From contig DATHAQ010000051.1 in the NCBI GenBank assembly GCA_035296565.1, positions 1 to 64,000 on the forward strand: 64,000 nucleotides of DNA, written 5' to 3'. The notes beneath the pieces were generated by a model. The model searched no databases. It was given only the letters and a program-made list of their open reading frames with translations, and was not told the origin of the DNA. The position numbers and the translations under genes are program-made. Positions 37,943 through 47,745 of the stretch are shown here, piece after piece (position 1 is the stretch's first letter; each line of letters opens with the position of its first letter). The DNA comes from JACCZR01 sp035296565. GTDB lineage: Bacteria > Actinomycetota > Thermoleophilia > Solirubrobacterales > Thermoleophilaceae.

Positions 37943-38740
37943 TCAGCCGGCGGGCGGCCGGGTGGCCGGGCGCTCGGCGGTTCCGCCGTCGTTGGTTCCG
38001 CCGTCGTTGCCCGGCGGGCGCTGGGCCTGACGCTGAGGCGGGGCCTGCTGGCGAGTCGGTTGCGGCTGGGTCTGGCGCTGTGGCTGTCCCTGGGGCGGTT
38101 GGCGTTGCGGCTGCCCCGGGGGCTGTTGACGTTGCGGCTGTCCCGGGGGCTGTTGACGTTGCGGCTGTCCCGGGGGCTGCTGGCGTTGCGGCTGCCCGGG
38201 GGGCTGCTGGCGCGGTTGCTGAGGCTGGGCCTCGCGGCCCTGGCCGGCCGGGGCCCGCACGCGGCGTTCGCGCCGGCGGGGTTGAGCGGGCGCCTGGCCC
38301 ACCTCGGCCTCGCAGTAGGGGCAGATCTTCCAGCGCGGGTCGAGCGGCTTGCCGCAGACCGTGCACGGCTCCTTGAGGCGCCGCAGGCAGCTGGGGCAGC
38401 GGAGGAAGCTCGGCTCGATCTCGAAGTCGCAGTGCGGGCAGGTGTGCTGGCGCACGCTGTTCAGGCGCGCCTCGGCGGCGGCGATCTCGAGGTCGCGCTC
38501 GTGGATGTCGTCCAGGTACTCGGGCGGCCTGACGATCAGGTAGATGATCGTGCCGATGAAGGGAAACAGCGACGCGGCGGTAGCGCAGGCCACCAGCATC
38601 GGGTCGCTGATGCGGCGCCGGGCGTCGGAGTAGGTCCAGTACACGAGGGCGGCCCAGACCACGACCAGCGAGAGCACGAGCAGGTTGACGGCCAGGTTCA
38701 GCCCCCCGTTCTCGATGCCGAATAGCCCCAGCGGCGCCAT
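37943..38740 (-). CDS. Membrane protein with double zinc ribbon and PQ repeats
   Basis: 265 aa. Two membrane helices (about residues 15-37 and 47-70), a short helical linker, then two zinc ribbons with Cys101, 104, 115, 118 and Cys126, 129, 140, 143. A basic stretch (RRRERRVR) is followed by a Pro/Gln-rich tail. The tail holds five 9-residue units (QQPPGQPQR, residues 178-222). The function is unknown; zinc-ribbon domains with membrane anchors often act in protein-protein contact or as adaptors. It lies between folC's small partner and ndk, and a copy of the dispersed repeat precedes it. Confidence 0.85.
   Translation of the reverse strand: MAPLGLFGIENGGLNLAVNLLVLSLVVVWAALVYWTYSDARRRISDPMLVACATAASLFPFIGTIIYLIVRPPEYLDDIHERDLEIAAAEARLNSVRQHTCPHCDFEIEPSFLRCPSCLRRLKEPCTVCGKPLDPRWKICPYCEAEVGQAPAQPRRRERRVRAPAGQGREAQPQQPRQQPPGQPQRQQPPGQPQRQQPPGQPQRQQPPGQPQRQPPQGQPQRQTQPQPTRQQAPPQRQAQRPPGNDGGTNDGGTAERPATRPPAG
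38075..38209 (-). repeat. Tandem repeat, 5 x 27 bp, coding
   Basis: Five consecutive 27-bp units encode QQPPGQPQR with slight variation (last unit QPPQGQPQR). Near-identity of the inner units suggests recent slippage expansion, so copy number may vary between strains. Codons stay in frame. Confidence 0.85.
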
Positions 38741-38782
38741 GAGCAGCGACCGAGTGTACCGGCGCGCGTCGGTCGTCCCTAG

Positions 38783-38825
38783 CGCCGGAGCGCAGCCCGC
38801 ACGTCGGCCGGCCGAGCACCGCCGG
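38783..38825 (-). repeat. Dispersed intergenic repeat, copy C
   Basis: Third copy of the roughly 42-nt unit. It starts about 9 nt after the stop of the 39-aa membrane protein and ends 42 nt before the zinc-ribbon gene start. It differs from the others mainly in the middle (GCCCGCACG for GGCCGGGCG, plus strand). Confidence 0.8.
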
Positions 38826-38834
38826 TCCATTTCA

Positions 38835-38954
38835 TCACAGGAACAGGCGCCCGAGCAGGTAGCCGAAGGTGAAGAAGACGAGAATGACCGCGGCCACGAT
38901 CACGGCCACGAGGCCGATCATCGGCAGGAAGCTTGGCCCCTGGTCGCGGTCCAC
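38835..38954 (-). CDS. 39-aa single-helix membrane protein
   Basis: From GTG: DRDQGPSF then one strong membrane helix (LPMIGLVAVIVAAVILVFF) and a short end (TFGYLLGRLFL). The start lies 12 nt downstream of the folC stop, so it is probably translated from the same mRNA; no clear SD is seen. A competing frame has no such hydrophobic segment. Small anchors of this kind are often modulators of larger membrane complexes. The function is unknown. Copy C of the dispersed repeat follows its stop. Confidence 0.7.
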   Translation of the reverse strand: MDRDQGPSFLPMIGLVAVIVAAVILVFFTFGYLLGRLFL

Positions 38955-38966
38955 GGCGACCCATAT

Positions 38967-40205
38967 TTACATCGAAGACGCGCGTGACGCGCCTTTTTGG
39001 CGCACCAGGTCCCCCACCAGGTAGATGGATCCCGTGGCCGCGACCGCTCCCTCCGGCCCCGCCTGCACGCGCGCGCGCTCGAGCGCGCGACGAGGCGCGG
39101 GCACGATCTCGGGCTCCGGCCCGCCCATCTGCTCGACCAGGCTGGCGAGCGTGCCCGGCGAGAGCGCGCGCGGGTTGGTGCAGCGGGTGAGCACGAGGTG
39201 GTCGAAGGCGGGGAGCAGCGCAGAGAGCATGCCGGCGGCGTCCTTGTCGTCGAGGATGGAGAGCACCCCCACCCGCGGCCGGCGCTCGCCGAAGATCTCG
39301 GGCAGGGCGGCGGCCAGGGCACGGGCCCCTGCCGGGTTGTGGGCCCCGTCGATCACCGTGAGCGGCGCCTCGCCCACCTGCTCCAGCCTCCCCGGCACGC
39401 GGGTCTCGGCGGCCGCGTCGGTCAGTGCCGCCGGGTCGAGGGGTCGCCCGAGGAAGGCCGCGGCCGCGGCTGCGGCCACGGCGAAGTTGCGGCGCTGGAA
39501 GGAACCCAGTGCACCGAGGGTCGGGGCCCGGTCCCCGGCCTCCACGAGGCGGGCGTGGCGCTCGCCGGCCACTCGCTCGGCCACCGCGCGGGCGTCCTCG
39601 TCGAGGTCGCCGACCACCAGCGTCGAGTGGTCGCGCACCACCGCCAGCTTCTCCTCGGCGATGTCCCGCACGGTTGGGCCCAGCCAGCGGGTGTGCTCCA
39701 GGCCCACGCCCGTGAGCACCTGCACGCGCGAGGGGATCACGTTGGTGGCGTCGTAACGGCCTCCGAGGCCCGCCTCGATCACGGCCACGTCCACGCCGCG
39801 GCGGGCGAGCTCATGGAAGACCGCCGCGGTCAGGACCTCGAATTGGGTGACGCGCTCGCCTTCCTCGAGCGTGCGCTCCACCAGCTCGGCCGCGCGCGCC
39901 GCACGGGCCACGGCGGCGCCGAACTCGTTTGGGCCCACGGGCCGCTCGCCGACCTCCGCGCGCTCGCGGAAGGAGGACAGATGCGGAGAGATGTAGGAGC
40001 CGACGCCGAGACCGTGGCGGCGCAGGATCGCGGCCACGAAGCGCACCGTGGACGACTTGCCGTTGGTGCCCACGACGTGGACGCTGGCGAAGCGCCGCTG
40101 GGGCATCCCCAAGGCGGTCATCAGGCGGTGCATGCGGTCCAGCCCGAAGCGCATGCCGAACAGCTCGAGGCCGAGCAGGTGCTCCTCGGCCTCGCGCAGG
40201 TTCAC
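38967..40205 (-). CDS. folC: Folylpolyglutamate synthase/dihydrofolate synthase
   Basis: 412 aa from GTG, overlapping the valS stop by 4 nt. The ATP loop VVGTNGKSSTVRF, the DVAVIEAGLGGRYDATNV block and VIDGAHNPAGARAL are diagnostic. It adds glutamates to folates. valS-folC-ndk is a conserved actinobacterial neighbourhood. Confidence 0.97.
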   Translation of the reverse strand: MNLREAEEHLLGLELFGMRFGLDRMHRLMTALGMPQRRFASVHVVGTNGKSSTVRFVAAILRRHGLGVGSYISPHLSSFRERAEVGERPVGPNEFGAAVARAARAAELVERTLEEGERVTQFEVLTAAVFHELARRGVDVAVIEAGLGGRYDATNVIPSRVQVLTGVGLEHTRWLGPTVRDIAEEKLAVVRDHSTLVVGDLDEDARAVAERVAGERHARLVEAGDRAPTLGALGSFQRRNFAVAAAAAAAFLGRPLDPAALTDAAAETRVPGRLEQVGEAPLTVIDGAHNPAGARALAAALPEIFGERRPRVGVLSILDDKDAAGMLSALLPAFDHLVLTRCTNPRALSPGTLASLVEQMGGPEPEIVPAPRRALERARVQAGPEGAVAATGSIYLVGDLVRQKGASRASSM

Positions 40206-42781
40206 GCGCGCGCGGCGTCCAGGGCGGCGCGGTACTCGGCGAGCTTGTCGCGCTCGGCCTGCACTACCTCGGCGGGAGCACGCTGGGTGAAGCGCTCGTT
40301 GGCGAGCTTGCGCTCCAGCCGCTCGATCTCGCCCTCGAGCTTCGCGCGCCGCGCGGCGATGCGCTGCCGCGCCTCCTCGGGGTCGAAGGCCTCCGATGGC
40401 AGGATGCTCACCGCGCCGCCGGGCACCCTCACCTCGGCCACCGGGTCGCCCCCGTCGGCCGCGAGCTCGAGCCGTGCGAGGCGGGCCAGCTGGCCGTCCA
40501 GCTCCTCGTAGCCGTGTGCCTCTACCCGCACCGGAATGGGCACGGAGGCCTTGGCCCCCACCTCGTCGCGGTAGCGCCGCAGCTCTGTGACGGCTTCGAT
40601 CAGGCGGCCCACTCGGCCCTCGGCATCGTCGTCGATGCGCCCGCGGTCGGCCTCCGGCCAGCTCGCCAGCGCCAGCAGGCCCCGCTCGCCGGGCAAGTAG
40701 GACCAGATCTCCTCGGTGACGAAGGGCATCGCCGGGTGCAGCAGCGCGAGGCTGCGCTCCAGCGCGTGCAGCAGCACCGCGGAGACCGCAGCGTTGTCGC
40801 CCGAATAGAGGCGCGGCTTGGCCAGCTCGAGGTACCAGTCGCACAGCTCCGACCAGAAGGAGTCGTACAGCTCAAGCGTCGCGCGCGACAGCTCGAATCC
40901 CTCCAACAGGCCCGAGGTGCTCTCGGTCAGCCGCTCCAGCCGCGAGACGATCCAGCGGTCCTCGACGGTCTCCGCGGCAGCGGGATCCGCTGTCGCCTCG
41001 GGATCCACGCCGAGCAGCACCAGCCGCGAGGCGTTCCAGAGCTTGTTGGCCAGGTCGCGGCCCTGCTGCACGCGCTGGGCCGAGAAGCGCACGTCCTGGG
41101 TCGAGGACATGGCCAGCAGGCCGAAACGCAGTGCGTCGGCGCCGTGCTCGTCGATCTCCTGGATGGGGTCGATGCCGGTGCCCAGGGACTTGGACATCCG
41201 CCGGCCGTCGGGAGCCTGGATGACCGAGTGGATGTTCACGTCGCTGAACGGCACCGAGCCGGTGAACTCGATGCCGAACATGATCATCCGGGCGACCCAG
41301 AGGTAGATGATGTCGCGCGCAGTCGACAGGACGTCGGTCGGGTAGAAGGCGCGTAGCTGGTCGGTCCGCTCGGGCCAGCCCAGCGTCGCGAAGGGCCACA
41401 GGCCGGAGGAGAACCAGGTGTCCAGCACGTCGGGGTCGCGCTCCCAGCCCTCCCCCTCGGGGGGGTCGACGCCCACGTAGCGCTCCTCGCCCCGGTACCA
41501 GACCGGCAGCTGATGGCCCCACCACAGCTGACGTGAGATGCACCAGGGGCGGATGTTCTCCATCCAGTCCAGGTAGACCCCGGTCCAGGGCCGCTCGGGA
41601 TGGAAGCGCACGGTCCCGTCGCGCACGGCGTCGATCGCCGGGCCCGCCAGCCGGCCGACGTCGCAGAACCACTGCAGCGAGATCAGCGGCTCGATGCGCC
41701 GGCCCGAGCGGTGGGAGTGGGGCACGTCGTGCTCGTAGGGGCGCGTGCCCGACACGGAGTCGCCCTCGCGCAGTGCAGCCACCACCTCGCGACGCGCGTC
41801 CTCGGCCGACATTCCCGCGAAGCGCTCCCCCGCGGCGGCCGACATGAGGCCGTCCTCGCCGATCACGTTGACCTCCTCGAGGCCGTGGCGGCGGCCGATC
41901 TCGAAGTCGTTGGGGTCATGTCCCGGCGTGATCTTCAGCGCTCCCGTGCCGAACTCCGGGTCCACGTGGGGGTCGGCGATGATCGGCAGCCGGCGGCCGA
42001 CGAGCGGGAGGGTCGCCGCCTCCCCCACCAGCCGCGTATAGCGCTCGTCGTCGGGGTTCACCGCGATGGCCGTGTCGGCCAGCATCGTCTCGGGACGCAC
42101 GGTGGCCACGGTCACCGAGCCCGCGCCGGATTCCAGCGGGTAGTCGATCGAGTAGAGGGTGTCCTCGACCCGGCGCTGCTCGACCTCCAGGTCCGAGATC
42201 GCCGAGCGGGTCCCGGGGTCCCAGTTGACCATGTAGTTGTCGCGGTAGACGAGGCCCTTCTCGTAGAGGGCGACGAACACGTGCGCCACGGCCTTCGCGT
42301 ACTGCTCGTCCATCGTGAAGCGCTCGTCCTCTATGTCGAGCGACGCGCCCAGGCGACGGAACTGCTCGGTGATGCGCGAGCCGTACTGCTCGCGCCACTG
42401 CCACACCCGCTCGGCGAAGGCCTCGCGGCCGATCTCTTCGCGGCTCGTGCCCTCGTCGACGAGCTGTTGCTCGACCTTCACCTGGGTGGCGATGCCGGCG
42501 TGGTCGGTGCCGTAGATCCACTTCGTGTTCCTGCCGCGCATGCGGGCCACCCGCGCGCACACGTCCTGGATCGAGGCGTTGAGGGCGTGGCCGATGTGCA
42601 GCTCGCCCGTCACGTTGGGCGGGGGCACTGCGATCGAGAAGTTCTCGGCCGGGTCGCCCTCCGGCTCGGGGTGGAAGGCCCGGGCCTCCTCCCAGCGCCC
42701 CCAGACACGCGCCTCGGCCTCAGCGGGCTCGTAGCGCTTGCGCTGCTCGAGCTGCTTGAGGCGGTCCTCCCTTTTGGTCAC
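40202..42781 (-). CDS. valS: Valyl-tRNA synthetase
   Basis: 859 aa from GTG. It is a class I enzyme with HIGH (GELHIGHALNAS), the CP1 editing insert, MSKS (RRMSKSLGTG) and a C-terminal coiled coil from about residue 790 that contacts tRNA. It charges tRNA-Val. It follows an MBL-fold gene by 12 nt. Confidence 0.98.
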   Translation of the reverse strand: MTKREDRLKQLEQRKRYEPAEAEARVWGRWEEARAFHPEPEGDPAENFSIAVPPPNVTGELHIGHALNASIQDVCARVARMRGRNTKWIYGTDHAGIATQVKVEQQLVDEGTSREEIGREAFAERVWQWREQYGSRITEQFRRLGASLDIEDERFTMDEQYAKAVAHVFVALYEKGLVYRDNYMVNWDPGTRSAISDLEVEQRRVEDTLYSIDYPLESGAGSVTVATVRPETMLADTAIAVNPDDERYTRLVGEAATLPLVGRRLPIIADPHVDPEFGTGALKITPGHDPNDFEIGRRHGLEEVNVIGEDGLMSAAAGERFAGMSAEDARREVVAALREGDSVSGTRPYEHDVPHSHRSGRRIEPLISLQWFCDVGRLAGPAIDAVRDGTVRFHPERPWTGVYLDWMENIRPWCISRQLWWGHQLPVWYRGEERYVGVDPPEGEGWERDPDVLDTWFSSGLWPFATLGWPERTDQLRAFYPTDVLSTARDIIYLWVARMIMFGIEFTGSVPFSDVNIHSVIQAPDGRRMSKSLGTGIDPIQEIDEHGADALRFGLLAMSSTQDVRFSAQRVQQGRDLANKLWNASRLVLLGVDPEATADPAAAETVEDRWIVSRLERLTESTSGLLEGFELSRATLELYDSFWSELCDWYLELAKPRLYSGDNAAVSAVLLHALERSLALLHPAMPFVTEEIWSYLPGERGLLALASWPEADRGRIDDDAEGRVGRLIEAVTELRRYRDEVGAKASVPIPVRVEAHGYEELDGQLARLARLELAADGGDPVAEVRVPGGAVSILPSEAFDPEEARQRIAARRAKLEGEIERLERKLANERFTQRAPAEVVQAERDKLAEYRAALDAARA

Positions 42782-42793
42782 GGCAGCGAGGCC

Positions 42794-43459
42794 CTAGAGC
42801 TCGCGTGCGAACTCGACGAACTTCTGGGTGTCGCGCAGCGGCGGCCCGTGGCCGAAGAGTACGAGCTTGGGCTCGAGCTCGCCGAGGCGTTTGGCCGAGC
42901 GCCGATTCTCCTGGGGATCGGGCGTGAAGAAGTCGAACGGGAGCCGCAGGCCGTGCGGGAACCCGGTGAGCGCATTCTGGTTGTTGAGCACGTCGCCGAG
43001 CACCAGCACCCCGTCCGACCCGCGCCAGAAGGCCAGGTGGCCGGCGGAGTGGCCGGGGACGTCGAGGACCTGGAAGCCGGCCACCTCGTCGCCCTCCGAC
43101 AGCCGACGGTCTACCCGGTGCCCGGGCCCGGCCATCACTCTCCAGAAGACCTTGTTGATCGGCTTGTCGGGCTGGCGCTCGCGCATCAGCACCGGCCGCT
43201 CGGCGGCGTCGGCGTCGTCGACGCCCACCCAGAAGGGCACGTCGAGCGCCTCGCAGACCGCCTTGCTCGATCCCTGGTGATCGACGTGGGCGTGGGTCAG
43301 CGCGTGCGCGGTGACGGTGTGCCCACGCAGGTCCTTGAGGATGTGGCGCCGGCTCTGCTTGGCCCCGGCGTCCACCAGCACATCCTCGAGCAGGTACTCG
43401 TTGATCGCATGCGGCGGGAAGCCGGTGAGTTGCCAGACGCCGTCGGCCAGTTGCTTCAC
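42794..43459 (-). CDS. MBL-fold metallohydrolase
   Basis: 221 aa from GTG; residues further upstream are not family-like. THAHVDHQGSS carries the HxHxDH metal motif, with VPGHSAGHLAFW, VLVLGDV and LVLFGHGPPL completing the metal-ligand set. The pocket resembles glyoxalase II-type or small-molecule hydrolases. Substrate unknown. It begins the minus-strand run that continues with valS. Confidence 0.9.
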   Translation of the reverse strand: MKQLADGVWQLTGFPPHAINEYLLEDVLVDAGAKQSRRHILKDLRGHTVTAHALTHAHVDHQGSSKAVCEALDVPFWVGVDDADAAERPVLMRERQPDKPINKVFWRVMAGPGHRVDRRLSEGDEVAGFQVLDVPGHSAGHLAFWRGSDGVLVLGDVLNNQNALTGFPHGLRLPFDFFTPDPQENRRSAKRLGELEPKLVLFGHGPPLRDTQKFVEFAREL

Positions 43460-43608
43460 GAGCGGCGAGGCTACACCGGCGCGGGAGGCAACCCGCACGC
43501 CTGCGCGCCGGCCGCCAGGCAACCCAGGCCTGGGGGCGCCCTACCGGTGGCGGACCAAGCGGGCGCTCAGGCGGATGGAGCCTGTGCCGCAGAGGGCGCC
43601 GTCGGTCG

Positions 43609-43977
43609 ATGCTCGGCCCCAAGCTCGCCGAGTCCAACGAGTGGCTGAGCGAGCAGGGTCACGGCGACGGCTTCAGGATGGGGGTCGGGCTCAACAGCGG
43701 GCCGGTCGTCGCGGGCAACATCGGCTCCGAGCGCCGCGTGGAGTACACGCTGATCGGCGACACCGTCAACACCGCCTCGCGCATCGAGGGCCTGACCAAG
43801 GGGACGCCCCACCAGCTGTTCGTCTCCGAGTCCACGCACCAGCTGCTCGACGAGGGCCGCGAGGACCTGGTCTACGTGGACGAGCTCGAGGTGCGCGGCC
43901 GCGAGCGCGCCGTCAAGCTCTGGTCGCTGAAGGAGCCGGTCGACGAGGCCACGCCCGAGCCCGCCGCCGTGGGCTAG
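43609..43977 (+). pseudogene. C-terminal fragment of a class III adenylate/guanylate cyclase
   Basis: 122 codons starting MLGPKLAESNEWLSEQGHG. They match the second half of a cyclase catalytic domain: GFRMGVGLNSGPVVAGNIGS, YTLIGDTVNTASRIEGLTK, then a normal C-terminal tail. The first half, with both metal-binding aspartates, is missing, and the 150 bp upstream do not encode it in any frame. The protein could not cyclise ATP alone. It is most likely the remains of a deleted gene. It is convergent with clpX. Confidence 0.8.
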
Positions 43978-44050
43978 TTGTCGTCCGCCGAGGCATAACG
44001 GCGCCCCGCGGCCCGGGCGCCAACGCCGGGGGCGCGGACAGGCCCCAAGA

Positions 44051-44074
44051 AAGCCGTCAGCCGGCTGACGGCTT
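44051..44074. terminator. Perfect 24-nt palindrome between convergent genes
   Basis: AAGCCGTCAGCC followed by its exact complement GGCTGACGGCTT. It lies midway between the cyclase fragment and clpX, whose stops face it. On the clpX strand it is followed by TTTCTT, so it is most useful as the clpX terminator. Confidence 0.75.
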
Positions 44075-44121
44075 CCTGCGAAAGGTGAGCGCGCTACGCC
44101 CGACGGGCGCGGCCCGCCCGG

Positions 44122-45405
<1,284 letters not shown>

Positions 45406-45450
45406 GCAGGCTCTCTCCGGAGGCCGAGGGTATCAGTGCCGAGAACTGCC

Positions 45451-47715
45451 TCAGACAGATACGCGGTCGGCTTCCAGACCCCTGCCGGCCTTCGTGCGGA
45501 CGGGCTCGATGGTGACCCAGGCGTTGTAATCGGGGATCAGCGCCTCCGGTGAGCGGCGCCCCGACTCGATCAGCACGTTGCCCTCCGGCCAGTGCATCTG
45601 CACGTTGCCGGGCTTGACCGGCGCGATGAGCACGTTGCCCTCCAGCTCGCCGGTGTCGCTGCGCACCACGACCCTCTGGCCGTCGGAGAGCCCCAGTCGC
45701 ACGGCGTCGTCCTCGGACAGCAGCACCGACTCGCGTGTCGCGCCGGTGAGGGCGTCGTAGTGCTCCTGGACCATCGAGTTGAACTGCTTTCCTCGGCGGG
45801 TGGACAGGCGCAGCCGATCGTCGTCCTTCGGCACCGGCGGCAAATCGGGGATGGCGAAGTGGGCGCGGCCGTCGTCGGTGTCGAACTTCCAGCCCGCGCC
45901 GATCATGGGGCCACCGGACTGGAACGAGTCTCCGGCCTCACGTAGGTGCTGGATGCCGTCATAGGTGGGCACCACACGGGCGATCTCGCCTCGAATGGCG
46001 GCGGTCGACTCGAAGCGAACGTGGTCGGCGCGCTCGGGCCGCACCCGCGCCACGATCTCGGCGAACACCCAGAACTCCGGCCGGGCGTCGTCGACGCGAG
46101 GACCCTTCACCTCGGGCGAGAAGATGATGCGGCGCTCAGTGCTGGTCTCGGTCACGCCGCCCTCGACCTCGTAGCGCGTGGCGGCCGGGAGGATCACCAC
46201 GGTGTCCTCGGGCTCGACCAACATCTGCGGGGTGAGCACGAGGTCCATGTGCACGCGCACGGGAATCGGGCGCAGCCCCGCCAGCGAGCGCTCGGGGTCG
46301 GGCAGGACCTCGAGGAAGTTTCCACCCGCGGCGATCAGTACGTCCAGCTCGCCGCGCCCGCCGGCCTCCACCATCTCCGCGGCGCTCAGCCCGCGCTCCG
46401 ACGGCGGCTCGAAGCCCCACTTCTCCGAAAGTGCGCGCGCCGAGTCCTCACCGACCGGAGTCGGGCCGGGGAACTGGTCGCAGTAGGCGCCCATCTCCGC
46501 GCCGCCCTGCACCCCGGAGTGTCCGCGGATCGGCATCAGCCCGCACTTCTCGCGCCCGACGAAGCCCTTCGACAGGGCCAGGTTGATGATCGCCCGCACG
46601 TGGTCCTCGCCGTTGACGTGCTGGGTCACCCCCATCGACCACACGAACACCGCGGTGCGGGCGTCGCGCAGCATCTCGGCGAACGCGAGCATCTCGGCCC
46701 GGGACGCGCCCGACCCCTTCTCGAGCACGCCCCAGTCCGTATCGCGGACCTTGGGGAGCAGCTCGTCCCAGGCCGAGGTGTGGCGCTCGATGAACTCATC
46801 GTCGACCCAGCCGCGCTCGATCATGTGCTTGAGCGTGCCCGTGAAGAAGGAGAGGTCGCCGCCGGTGTCGATGTCGAAGAAGCGGTCGGTGATCTTGGTC
46901 CCAAACAACGCGCTCTCGGGGCTGGAGGGCACCCAGTAGCGCTTCATGCCGGGCTCCTGATAAGGGCCGACGAGCGCGACCTTCGTCCCCTTCACCTTGG
47001 CCTCGTGGAGGTACTTCATCGCCACCGGCTGGTTGTTGGCGATGTTCGAGCCCGCGAAGACGATCAGGTCGGTGCCGAACCAGTCGGTGTACGAGCAGGT
47101 GGTGGCGCCCACGCCCACGGCGGTCTTGAGCCCGAACGTGGAGGGCGAGTGACAGACCCGCGCGGCGTTGTCGATGTTGTTGGAGTCCAGCGCGCGGAAC
47201 GCCTTCTGCGCCGCGTAGTAGGACTCGTTGGTCATGCCGCGGCTGGTGAGGAAGCCGGCCGTGCGGTCGGGGCCCGCCTCCTTCACCCGCTCGGCAACGA
47301 GGTCGAGCGCCTCGTCCCAGCTGGCGCGCTTGAAGCCGCGCTCGCCCTTGCGGCGCACGAAGGGATGCGGGATGCGGCCCATGTCGCGCAGCTCGGTGGT
47401 GGTGCGCTCGGCGAGATGCGAGGCGTCGTCCAGCTCGGCCGCGTCGAACGGCGGGGCGGTGTTGAGGCGCAGGAGCCGTAGGCGCACGTTGCACAGGTGC
47501 GTGCCCTCGATGGTCCAGTCGTGCAGCCCCTTGGTTCCCAGCGCGCAGCCGTCGCAGCAGGCCTCGTTGAGGATGCGCCAGGCGTAGCCCGCACGGTCGC
47601 GGTTCGCCCAGCCCGCATGCACGAGCTCCATGTAGTTGTTCGGGCGTTGCTGGCCGAGGCCCAGCGGCTTCAGCGAAGCCCAGAGATGCGGGTTGAAGTA
47701 CTTACCGAGCCCCAT
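45451..47715 (-). CDS. Molybdopterin oxidoreductase, FdhF/YdeP type
   Basis: 754 aa. It has the YdeP-type N-terminal block EACCDGCALGTKGLHDW and AARVCHSPSTFGL, with Cys rather than selenocysteine at the active position. Molybdopterin-domain blocks are LIVFAGSNIANNQPVAM, RGHSGVQGGAEMG and a C-terminal dinucleotide-binding domain (VLLSEDDAVRLGLSDGQRV). Unlike true FdhF it lacks a complete CxxCxxxCx26C cluster motif at the N-terminus. Relatives are linked to acid or formate metabolism, unproven. It sits between clpP and clpX and would need the molybdate brought in by modABC. Confidence 0.9.
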   Translation of the reverse strand: MGLGKYFNPHLWASLKPLGLGQQRPNNYMELVHAGWANRDRAGYAWRILNEACCDGCALGTKGLHDWTIEGTHLCNVRLRLLRLNTAPPFDAAELDDASHLAERTTTELRDMGRIPHPFVRRKGERGFKRASWDEALDLVAERVKEAGPDRTAGFLTSRGMTNESYYAAQKAFRALDSNNIDNAARVCHSPSTFGLKTAVGVGATTCSYTDWFGTDLIVFAGSNIANNQPVAMKYLHEAKVKGTKVALVGPYQEPGMKRYWVPSSPESALFGTKITDRFFDIDTGGDLSFFTGTLKHMIERGWVDDEFIERHTSAWDELLPKVRDTDWGVLEKGSGASRAEMLAFAEMLRDARTAVFVWSMGVTQHVNGEDHVRAIINLALSKGFVGREKCGLMPIRGHSGVQGGAEMGAYCDQFPGPTPVGEDSARALSEKWGFEPPSERGLSAAEMVEAGGRGELDVLIAAGGNFLEVLPDPERSLAGLRPIPVRVHMDLVLTPQMLVEPEDTVVILPAATRYEVEGGVTETSTERRIIFSPEVKGPRVDDARPEFWVFAEIVARVRPERADHVRFESTAAIRGEIARVVPTYDGIQHLREAGDSFQSGGPMIGAGWKFDTDDGRAHFAIPDLPPVPKDDDRLRLSTRRGKQFNSMVQEHYDALTGATRESVLLSEDDAVRLGLSDGQRVVVRSDTGELEGNVLIAPVKPGNVQMHWPEGNVLIESGRRSPEALIPDYNAWVTIEPVRTKAGRGLEADRVSV

Positions 47716-47725
47716 CGAGGGGGAC

Positions 47726-47745
47726 GCTACTCCGAATGGAGCAGC
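47726..47745 (-). terminator. Intercistronic stem-loop after clpP
   Basis: GCTGCTCC pairs with GGAGTAGC (one G-U) around ATTC, starting at the base next to the clpP stop. It has no T-tract. It could protect the clpP mRNA end or reduce read-through into the oxidoreductase gene. Confidence 0.55.

Noticed and set aside
38075..38209. Possible CRISPR array
   Set aside because: Units are contiguous 27-mers without spacers and stay in frame in a protein.
37541..38725. Leucine-rich 394-codon plus-strand frame
   Set aside because: Its leucine repeats are the complement of the PQ-coding tandem repeat; ndk and the zinc-ribbon gene occupy the other strand.
38976..38995. GCGCG-TGA-CGCGC hairpin followed by CTTTTT on the plus strand
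   Set aside because: The T-run is on the plus strand, where no gene ends; on the minus strand it is within the last codons of folC. Not a useful terminator.
41600..43648. 682-codon plus-strand open frame over valS and the MBL gene
   Set aside because: Antisense to valS and a metallohydrolase, both strongly supported; its protein is low in hydrophobic structure and has no motif.
47140..47190. Selenocysteine at the active site of the FdhF/YdeP protein
   Set aside because: The codon in the ARVCHSPS motif is TGT (Cys), with no in-frame TGA.
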